Shown here piece after piece: positions 56,578 to 64,000 of a stretch of DNA of 64,000 nt. The notes under the pieces were generated by a model, which was given only the letters and a program-made list of their open reading frames with translations, had not been told where the DNA came from and did not search any database. Source of the DNA: Marasmius tenuissimus (Eukaryota > Basidiomycota > Agaricomycetes > Agaricales > Marasmiaceae); assembly GCA_029532415.1 (NCBI GenBank), contig JAQOTA010000061.1, positions 671,705 to 735,704 of the forward strand, in the 5' to 3' direction. Within the stretch, counting starts at the first letter, position 1, and each line of letters begins with the position of its first letter. Position numbers and translations under genes: made by a program.

Positions 56578-57357
56578 ATGGAACTTACGAACTCCGATTC
56601 TTCGTTCGAGGAACCGTCACGCCCTCCGACATGGGCTACTTATCCTCTCTCAATTCTTGGCAAGCTCCTCATGTACTTGGCTCTTGCCCAAATTGGCGTA
56701 ATGGGGATCCTTCTGGTTATACATCTTGCAAGATTGTTTGTAAGTGCCAACGGTGCAATATCATTCGAGGGATGTCATTGTTATCGCTTGAGGTTTCTAG
56801 ATTTTTTACTCCCTCGTCTTTTGGAGATGGGTGCGGGCCTCTCTGGTTGCTACTTGGTGCGTGCCCTTGATTCCTCTTTACTTCGTTCTTCTAACCCTGA
56901 GGTTGCCAACACGACTACAGGCGATCGACGGGTCAAGCAGAAAACCATCTTGCACCGCATCCCTTTTTCGAAGCCTTTGAACTTGATCCCTTCCTCCAAG
57001 ATATACCGACGGCGGGAAGCGACACTACCTCTCGGTCCGAACGGATTTGCCCCCGCCAAGACGGTGAAACCTTTGTCCTTCCGGCTTGTCGCATCACTCT
57101 ACAACCTTACGCCTTGTATCCCAGAGCAATCCCTATCGACGTACCACGCCATCGCAGACATCAACAAGGTTAGGATTCAAGAGACAGAAAATGCTGACAT
57201 AGGGAAGTTCAACGAGGAACTCTCCCGGATCTTCGGTATGTTCATTTGTGAGGTCAACCCAGCCTATCATTGATCGAGGGACGGGGCTTTCTCTCTTACA
57301 GACGCAGACTCGGACAGTGCCAGTACCAACTCCTCAGAGTCAATATCAATCGTATGA
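56578..57357 (+). CDS. Single-pass membrane protein, copy 2, shortened
   Basis: Exons: 56578-56739, 56801-56856, 56921-57063, 57158-57235, 57302-57357, giving 164 residues. The hydrophobic head is LMYLALAQIGVMGILLVIH followed by IFYSLVFWRWVRASLVATW, which aligns with the 56-base second exon of copy 1 (also 56 bases here). I chose the acceptor TTTCTAG at 56800 for that alignment. Exon 3 keeps only a fragment of the disordered region (GQAENHLAP against EQAENISTG in copy 1). Exons 4 and 5 keep QETENADIGKFNEELSRIF and SSESISIV, then stop where copy 1 continues for about 45 residues. Four of the modular exons of copy 1 are missing. It could be a functional short form or a gene in decay. Confidence 0.55.
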
Positions 57358-57721
57358 TTTCCGAGGCCCTCCGGTGGAGATGAATATGGCGAGTACAACC
57401 AATCAGTCAAATAGACCCGGGGCTTATGGAACGTGAGTTATACCGCTTGGACTGTCATCCTATGCCACAGAAGTATCCCTTTTGACGTTCACGACGGAGT
57501 AGTGTTGGTGGAATTAATTGTAAGGATGTAGTTCCATTCCTTTAGTTTCATACTTGACGCTCGTACACCTCGGGCTGAACGCCTCCTCTTTCTTGTACTT
57601 GTATACATACTATGACAAAAGCTGTTTTGCAGTATTAATCCGTCTCCCCCTTTGAGCTGCCAGCTTGCCATACGTAATAGCTGACCGGGAGCTAAGATTT
57701 GGCTAAGATCCCTAGTATGCA
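57358..57721. other. Intergenic between convergent genes
   Basis: 3' flanks of the short membrane protein and the third BTB copy. No gene. Confidence 0.55.
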
Positions 57722-58881
57722 CTACACTGATTCCCCAAACGGTTGAAACCTCTCTTTCATTTCATTGGTCACATCTGTATTCGACGAATTATTAGTCACC
57801 CGCAGCTCAATGGAGGAACATAGCATAGAAAAAAACTTACCTTGTACCCCCACGCTCGCCGCAAGTGCAACCCCCATTTCTCTCTTACATATTCGTCGAA
57901 TCTTCCGAGAGATAGCATCAAAGCATGGTTTCCCAGTCTCCTCCTCCATCGACTCGCAAACTTCGCAAACCCACAACTCGGGGGAGAGCGCAATCGTATG
58001 ACCGGGCCTACGCGTAAACGAGGGAACAAATATTCCCTTGTACCACTGTAGCAGCCTCGTCTTCGAGATCAACCCCGGTGGTATTACGGAACCGTGGTCC
58101 CCACTCGCGATTAAGGGCGCCACACTTGCCCTTACTTTGGAGAACTGAGCGATGGCAGCAAGGCAAGGATGCTCGAACCGCTTGTCGTTCTTGTCCCAAC
58201 GCTCGAACGACGGGATATGGACGGACATTTTGACTTGCTGGACCCATCGGAAGAGTTTCGTCAGCTGCGAGGCGGGTAAATCGTCCAACTCGCCGCCGGA
58301 GATAAAAGCTGCTGTCAATTCGTGATATGGAACTTGGAGTGCTCGAACAGCGATCCCCTGTAAGATCTTGGGGACGATGTAGTGGCGACCGAGTTTGATT
58401 CTGTGTGTCCAGATCGTGGCGTAGACACGGAGGATGGAGGCTGCATGCGAAGCGTGGTCGATGGAAGTGGAACCGTATTGCGCTGCAGGTTGTTTCGATG
58501 TGTCGAGCAACGATTGGAGAACCGTTTGAATGCTTCTGAGCCCCCCATTTCGTATTTGAGGAACGCTTCGGAGAGCGGTTTCGATTCTTCCCAGCCGGAG
58601 GGCCGTGGGTGGATCGTTCCGGGGTACATGAAGAGGACGAGGTGGCGAAACGTTCGGCTGTTCTCGGAAATTGGGAATCGGTCGAGTGTACCGCTGTAGC
58701 GGGGAGGAGGTTTAGGTCCGGCAAAGACTTGTCTGAAAAACGGAGAGGCACTCGAAAGGACTCTGGTGTGGACTCGGAAGTCGACATCATCGGATGTTCG
58801 TATGATGATATCGGCGTTGGGGCCATCTACTTGAGGAAGGGCGTCTGAGTAGTCTGTTTCTTTTAAGGAAAGAGTGACCAT
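57722..58881 (-). pseudogene. BTB/POZ-domain protein, copy 3, one-base frameshift
   Basis: Exons by homology: 58881-57841 and 57774-57722. The BTB domain is intact (NADIIIRTSDDVDFRVHTRV, SPFFRQVFAG, ENSRTFRHLVLFMYPG). Near residue 120 the frame breaks: after EAFKR the DNA reads AAACGGTTCTCC (minus strand, about 58520-58526), where copies 1 and 2 require one more base to continue into a VLQSLLDTSKQ-like segment. The next frame is open from there to the end, with the full C-terminal half (RVYATIWTHRIKLGRHY, KLFRWVQQVKMSVH, the CFDAISRKIRRICKREMG block and the tail EMKERFQPFGESV). Exon 1 is 1041 bases where the intact pattern needs 3n+1, so a single missing base explains everything. Either a recent pseudogene or a sequence error. 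Confidence 0.83.
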
Positions 58882-59376
58882 GTTCTGAAGATGATTGGTG
58901 TCAGAACGCCAAACATATTGCTAGAAAAGATAGTCCTTACTTGAGTTTTTTCAGTTCTGAGATGTGAAGGTAAAAAAACCTGGGGAGGTTGACCTCTAAT
59001 TTAGCTTTGACCACATATATATCTTCCCTCGTACACGCTGCGCCGCAGAAAATTACTACCTCCGAAGCCAAGTGCGATGACTATCAAGGGCACCCCTGCT
59101 CACGGTCTGTCTCCGAGAGATCTGTCTCCAGGCAGAAGACAAATCTCACCCGGGTTACATCCTCGACGGCACAGATGATACATTTTGAAAAAGTTTTCAT
59201 TGCGAGCCGCACAGCGCATGAATTGAGGCAACGTAAATCTTTCGGAGCTCGATGAGGAGGCTACGCGTGCGTGTATATTGTGGTCGCAAACTGATGGAAT
59301 AATCATACGTGGTATCGAGAGGTGAATACAGTTTTCCTTGATGAAATGACGAAGTCAGGGATTGGTCGTTCTACAC
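58882..59376. other. Intergenic, shared upstream regions
   Basis: Contains a TATATAT (about 59016-59022) before the third BTB copy. Similar to the sequence before BTB copy 2 (a TTTGA(T/C)CACATAT word in both). Confidence 0.55.
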
Positions 59377-60252
59377 TTAATAGATGTACGGCAAGAGCTT
59401 GTACGGAACCCTCCGTTTGTATTCCGCCCACTGCGTTAGATACTGCGAAAGTAAGAACCCCATCAGCTCATCAACCCGAACGTAAATGAACGCGACATAA
59501 CTCACCCTATTTGAGCAGTACTCATCCAACTCGGGAATCGAACTCGTCGCGAATTGATAAGAGAAGAACGACGCCACAATCGCACCGAACCACCATCCAC
59601 CAGCAGCAAGGGCAAACCCAGACCTCCAAAGGGTGTACCCTCCATAATTGATATGCCTAGCCCATCCGAACAAGCCCCCTGAATAAACCTTGCCCTTGTT
59701 CCTGAAATCGTCCTTGAAAGCCTTCCTCTGCTCCTCCGATATCCACTCGAGAGCAATCCCGACGACGAACATTGCAGTGCCAACCACAAGTTGTGGAGAT
59801 GATAAATCCCATTCATCTGAGGGAGTGGTGATGACGGATGTGGCAGCGGCCGAGAAGATGAGGGTGTTAAGGGAGTTGCTGACCGCGTTGAAGGCGCTTA
59901 CTCCGAGTGCACCGCGGGTACCAATGTCTTCCTGGGAGATACGGAGGATGTGAACGACTTGTTTGACGACGCTGCCGACGGACATCCCCAACAAGATAGT
60001 TCGGTATGGTGAGAGCCCAAGGAAGCTTGTTAGTGCGTTCCCCTGGTTCGCAGCGGGTGGGTAAGAGAGTATTGGTTGACTGCCTAGAGTCCTGATGATG
60101 GAATGACCGAGGCCATGAGCGAGAATTTGGTGTTGCAGGGGAATGTCTCCAGCACGACCGAGTGTGAATAGGAGTTTGTTCAAGAACGAGCCTCCCCCAG
60201 AGCCTCGTCGAATGAAAGGATGCGGTTGGCGATTTCCTGAGGACGACGACAT
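59377..60252 (-). CDS. DUF1295/ICMT-like integral membrane protein
   Basis: Exons: 60252-59506 and 59442-59377, giving 270 residues. Multi-pass membrane protein with helices around YRTILLGMSVGSVVKQVVHI, NSLNTLIFSAAATS, LVVGTAMFVVGIALEWISEE and LWRSGFALAAGGWWFGAIVA. The C-terminal signature is that of the steroid-5-alpha-reductase / isoprenylcysteine-methyltransferase superfamily: KVYSGGLFGWARHINYGGYT, LDEYCSNRY, QWAEYKRRVPYKLLPYIY. Members use NADPH or S-adenosylmethionine on lipid substrates; the substrate here is not known. The 63-base intron is in frame and has no stop, so a longer form is possible, but removal restores the conserved NRYLTQWAEYK junction. I start at the ATG at 60252 (MSSSSGNRQPH); the upstream frame to 60351 looks like leader. 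Confidence 0.83.
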   Translation of the reverse strand: MSSSSGNRQPHPFIRRGSGGGSFLNKLLFTLGRAGDIPLQHQILAHGLGHSIIRTLGSQPILSYPPAANQGNALTSFLGLSPYRTILLGMSVGSVVKQVVHILRISQEDIGTRGALGVSAFNAVSNSLNTLIFSAAATSVITTPSDEWDLSSPQLVVGTAMFVVGIALEWISEEQRKAFKDDFRNKGKVYSGGLFGWARHINYGGYTLWRSGFALAAGGWWFGAIVASFFSYQFATSSIPELDEYCSNRVSYVAFIYVRVDELMGFLLSQYLTQWAEYKRRVPYKLLPYIY

Positions 60253-61023
60253 CGCGGTTGGAGGAAAGAAAGCGTGTGCGATGATGACATTATATGGGGG
60301 CGAGACCAGGTGGATGGACGTGGGAGGGGGCAAAACAGGAACAAATGTCATTCAAGGGTCTGACAGTGACATCAGTAATGAGATGCTGGTCTTGTTTACG
60401 CTGGGAATGCTCATGAAATCCGCTTTCGTCATACACATTTGACTGTTCAATGGAACGGTCGTAGGGCGCACCCTACGGTACTTATTCATCGAGGGGAAAC
60501 GATGAGAAAGCGACGCGGAAAGGCCTCGGACTTGGTTGGACTGTCATTTGAATCACGAGAAAACAATCGATGAGCCCCTGGTAACAATTCTTCGAAATAG
60601 GTATAAACATGCCTCATGTACTTCGCGTGCCCTCCTGCAATCCTATCATAAGAAAAGAAACGTCTGGCAAAGGCATGGATGCTTCCAACGTTCGTCTTCT
60701 ACCCTCAACCCTCCATATCCAGCAATAAAGTCACGATAACATATGATGGACCGCCAACACTCCCTCTTGTGTCTGACTCTTAGTAAGGCTCTCCGAAGAC
60801 CAGCCGCAGGACAACCAGAATGGTGACATCCCCTGCGAAAGGCGTCTCGGGAATAGGCCCGGCGACGAAAGGAAAGTTCTGGGCAGAGAGCTCCGAAGAT
60901 TCTCGGAATCCAAAACCCTCTATACTCCAATCCATCTTCCTAGCACTGCAGAGTGCGACACGGCATATCTCTTCAGCCCCGTTTCGACGATTACTTCTTT
61001 AGCTAGGGATAATCCATAGGCGA
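60253..61023. other. Intergenic, no gene recognised
   Basis: Between divergent genes. A 60-codon plus frame at 60820-61002 could be an upstream exon of the next gene, but I see no donor that joins it well. Confidence 0.5.
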
Positions 61024-61745
61024 ATGGGTAACCTTGTGGACGCAGGGGTTGGAGATGGGGTATGGGCTGGGGGGTGGAGGCCGAAAGTGATAAGATGGAT
61101 AGAAAGGACCAGGCGGAGATTGTGGGCGTTCGGGATTGGGTACGGCCATGACATCTACGGGAGCGTAGAGGAAGAGGAGAGGTACTGGGCATCGGCGAGG
61201 AGATATAGAAGAAGGCTCGGTGAATCAGATGCACGATACCAGGAGAACTATAGGAGAGAGAGTGCCAGAAGTTCTGAACGGTTGGCTCAGGAAAGAACAA
61301 GGGAGGAGGCATTCGATGACTTTGAAAGGAGGATCCCGGTGATAAGCGGGTACCAGCCCGCGTTACCTCCGATGCGGTCTAGGCGAGGACCAGGGGTCGA
61401 GAGAGATGATGAGAGACAGGAATATCTGTTGTCGAATACAGCGTTCTGCAAATGGCGCCGGATGGTTTATCCTCCGGGCTCAGTGCGTGCTTCTGGCGAC
61501 AGAGATCGAGTACAAAGTCTAACCACGTCGTCCAGCAGCGACCGATAACGACGCCCCGAGCAGCGAAGCTGAAGAAACATCACTCGAGTCGTGACCGTCG
61601 CGAAATTCGTAGAATATCACGCCTACTTCCAAACGAAGCTGTGTTTAGCCCACAATGGACTTGGACACCGGTGTACAGAGTCCTGTGGCAGCAATGGTTG
61701 CAGCGCAAGGGGCCCGATACTTGCGTGGTTTTCGAGGATGAATAG
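61024..61745 (+). CDS. Unrecognised highly charged protein
   Basis: Exons: 61024-61464 and 61536-61745, phase 0, giving 216 residues. The intron has a good branch-like GTCTAAC and a CGTCCAG acceptor. No family recognised. The N-terminal third contains RWIERTRRRLWAFGIGYG. The middle is a long charged helix (ERYWASARRYRRRLGESDARYQ.. through REEAFDDFERR) of coiled-coil character. The C-terminal half has a basic patch (AAKLKKHHSSRDRREIRRIS) and ends with VYRVLWQQWLQRKGPDTCVVFEDE. No signal peptide or catalytic motif is seen. The start is the first ATG of the open frame and could be internal to a longer protein. Confidence 0.5.
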
Positions 61746-63121
61746 AAAATGCTGATTTGGATACAGGTGAACTATGTTCCTATCGAAAGAGGCTATCTGC
61801 ATGGAATGTTGAGTTTTTGGGATAGAGAAACACAAGTCATCAAAGACCTCACCGAACGAGAGCCCTCTCTTGAATCCGGGTGGCAACCAACCTCCAAGAG
61901 TTCGGAATCCCTTGCTATGTTGGTAGCCCCATTCGTGTCCCTCTGCATAACTCCCTCAACTGAACATATTTCCTGCCTTAAGTAAGAGTCCACCTGCAAA
62001 CCTCAAATTGTGAGCGATGTAATCCCGAGGACGCACTCCTGGGACGCACCGATAATGTACCCTACTGTGAGCCCTTCGCTCCTCAATTTGACCAGTCTGG
62101 TAAGGAAGACCGGCGATGAACTTAAATGTTCCTTTACCGGGATTGAGAACCCAATTACGACAAGAGGCCGCGTCCCTGAGAGCAGGGGACCTCTGTTGAT
62201 CGTTAAGCAGTCCCGTTCTCCTGTTGTACCAGTTTTATGGACAAGTTGTCCTGTGAAAAGCTATCTCGTCAGTCATGACTTTGAAGATCATGGGTATTCA
62301 ATACGAACCTGATGAGCCTTGTAATCTCGGCTAACCTTTCTAGGCACACATTTGCAGAGGCAAACGTCAAAATCCACAGTTATAATGTCGATGTGACTGC
62401 TAGTGAACTTGGTCTGCGGTCGCGCTGTCGGTCAGGTACCTTGACCTCAATTTTCCAGAAAGGTTTCCCTGGGAAAAGGCGAGAAATTCGAGCTACATGA
62501 GCTTTCCTCAGAGATACGAGAGTAACCCTCAACGTTTCTGCGTACTGAAGGTGAATCCCTAGGTCCATGGTGAGAGTATAAGGTCGAGATGAGATGGGCC
62601 GGCGGTCTGACGCGGACACCCCGCCCGCCGTGGGAGCCGTACTGGACCCGGGTGAGCACAACCACGTGCAGCCTCAGCACGTGGGGTTAATTTCCGCGGC
62701 ACGCGGCACTGGTTTGCTCACCCCACCATGAGGGCCCCGGCCTTGCTTCAAACAAGACTCGAGTTCTCCGAGTCCTTTTGTAGAAGGTGTAGAATGGTCC
62801 ATTTTCTTTCTTTTTGCTTATTGCGATTCCAATCCTGTGCAATTTCTCAAGGCTATGTGACATTCATTCATATATGAAACCCTCAACACGCTAGATTGTC
62901 AGTGATAGGGCCTGGGCAACGGGCAACTTTGGGCAATGGGACCTGATCGATTCGATGAACGAGGTGAGCTTTGTACTCGTATAGACCGCTGCTCGACACA
63001 GTATGCACAGGTGCTCAGGCCTGCTGGATCGTCAATGATCATGATCTGATGCTGTTGGTAGAGTAAAAAGTCTCAGAGTTGCTACCTGCGGCTAATGTGA
63101 TGGTGTAATATCACTATCGGT
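61746..63121. other. Intergenic or degenerate sequence
   Basis: Several mid-size frames exist on both strands (for example 62380-62661 minus) but none joins into a consistent model. At 62660-62690 two CACGTG E-box palindromes lie about 15 bases apart. Confidence 0.45.
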
Positions 63122-63960
63122 ATGTCCACAGCTTGTGACCTAGCGAATGCTCACGATAGTATAGTTCATTGGGTGAAGTCCGAGCCGTGCGGTTCAGGAG
63201 CGATAATATCCCGTTCAGAAACCAGCCAAATCCGTGCTTGGAGACTTCTGGAGACTATGAGCGCAGACCAGAAGCCAGCGCAATTTCATTCAATGAGCGT
63301 CCTTCTCTATGGTTCCGTCGTTGACGCATTCTTCAGCTTATCATGTACATGGTTCTGTCTCTTCTGGTCAAAGGTAGCGCATACTACTCATCCCGACTTC
63401 AACATGACGATGACTGTGATGAAAGTGAGTTCTAAGTTCTCACTTCCCCTTCATTGCACGACGAGCGCAGCTTCAGAAGCAATGTGGATCCCAAGTCCAC
63501 GTCTTATGCGCCTTTATGTGCCTCAGGCATCGACGCAGTCTCTTCTAAGATTGCTAAAGTGTGCCCACTATCTTTTTCTACATTAGGAGTCCGTCGAGAC
63601 CAAAGGAGAAATATCGTTCCAGTTTGCCAGCAATGCGGCTCGAATCATCGAGACCGGAGACATTTCGCCCCGACTCCAGAATCCCTCGACGACCCCATTC
63701 GTGTCGAACACATTCAAGGGCTCGTATCAATTCTCTATTCTCCTCGTTTTGGGAATAGATCGGTCCCGGACTTGTGGTTAACCGGAGCGATGAATGTATC
63801 TCTGTCCACCTCTAACCGCCCACGGAGATTATCGTTTTATACGTATAGAGCTCTTCGTCAAGGTGAATTTTTCATGTTTCGACGGCAAAGACTGACCGTT
63901 GTCAATGTCCTCAATGCTGAAATCCATTTCCAGGCCCACCTAGTCGTGATTTACGAGTAG
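63122..63960 (+). other. Possible gene or gene relic at the window edge
   Basis: A frame opening at 63122 (MSTACDLANAHDSIVHW..) reaches a donor-like AAAGTGAGT at 63420. Further frames to 63586 and 63960 overlap. Two stretches read like protein (VDPKSTSYAPLCASGID and SVETKGEISFQFASNAARII), but the only GT..AG between them is 28 bases, too short for an intron. It may be a decayed gene or one that needs sequence beyond the window. Family unknown. Confidence 0.25.
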
Positions 63961-64000
63961 CGGGATAGCCCGAAGTCCAAATCAAAGCATATACGCGTCG

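Noticed and set aside
58008..58826. Minus-strand frame of 272 codons within BTB copy 3
   Set aside because: It is an alternative frame of the BTB exon with none of the conserved residues.
1..64000. CRISPR arrays, bacterial operons, rRNA or tRNA genes
   Set aside because: No regularly spaced repeats, no Shine-Dalgarno-led operons and no cloverleaf-forming sequence were seen. The intron-rich genes are clearly eukaryotic.

Overview
The window looks like genomic DNA of a filamentous basidiomycete of the Agaricomycetes. Genes are packed with many short introns (mostly 48 to 70 bases, GT..AG), exons can be as small as 10 bases, and the gene families are typical of mushroom-forming fungi: orphan seven-helix membrane proteins, F-box, BTB and MYND paralogues, HsbA-like secreted proteins and a GtaA-like glutaminase with a membrane anchor. 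I cannot name the species. Gene models were built by hand from splice signals, phase and comparison between paralogues inside the window. No transcript or database evidence was available.

Layout. 1-1982: truncated Ty1/copia element on the minus strand (5' LTR, primer site, gag broken by a stop). 2864-6930: a complete PIF/Harbinger DNA transposon with 36-base inverted repeats, an apparently intact transposase and a frameshifted Myb-like helper gene. 7104-8621: seven-helix membrane protein. 8986-16586: two F-box paralogues pointing away from each other, with a 686-bp terminal-inverted-repeat element and an Old Yellow Enzyme gene between them. 17179-18217: membrane protein with a C4HC3 zinc finger. 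18625-21597: two tandem copies of an unrecognised disordered protein plus a decayed third 3' end. 23936-25191: second seven-helix protein. 25607-34643: two MYND paralogues in the same inverted layout, enclosing a second C4HC3 membrane protein and a SAMHD1-like HD phosphohydrolase. 34995-36386: alpha/beta hydrolase ending in the peroxisomal signal SKL. 36816-42267: three HsbA-like secreted proteins, the third broken by a 7-base duplication. 42878-44010: BTB protein. 46311-49982: GtaA-like glutaminase. 51.5-58.9 kb: tandem duplication of a two-gene unit (single-pass disordered protein plus convergent BTB gene), the second BTB copy carrying a one-base frameshift. 59377-60252: ICMT/DUF1295-like membrane enzyme. 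61024-61745: charged unknown protein. The last 2 kb are unresolved.

How it fits together. This is not a biosynthetic cluster. It reads as a fast-changing accessory region: at least seven families are present as local duplicates, three of these contain broken copies, and three mobile elements lie in the first 12 kb. Many duplicated genes belong to families that in other eukaryotes act as ubiquitin-ligase adaptors or zinc-finger scaffolds (F-box x2, BTB x3, C4HC3 x2, MYND x2). A shared role in protein turnover or self/non-self responses is an inference only.
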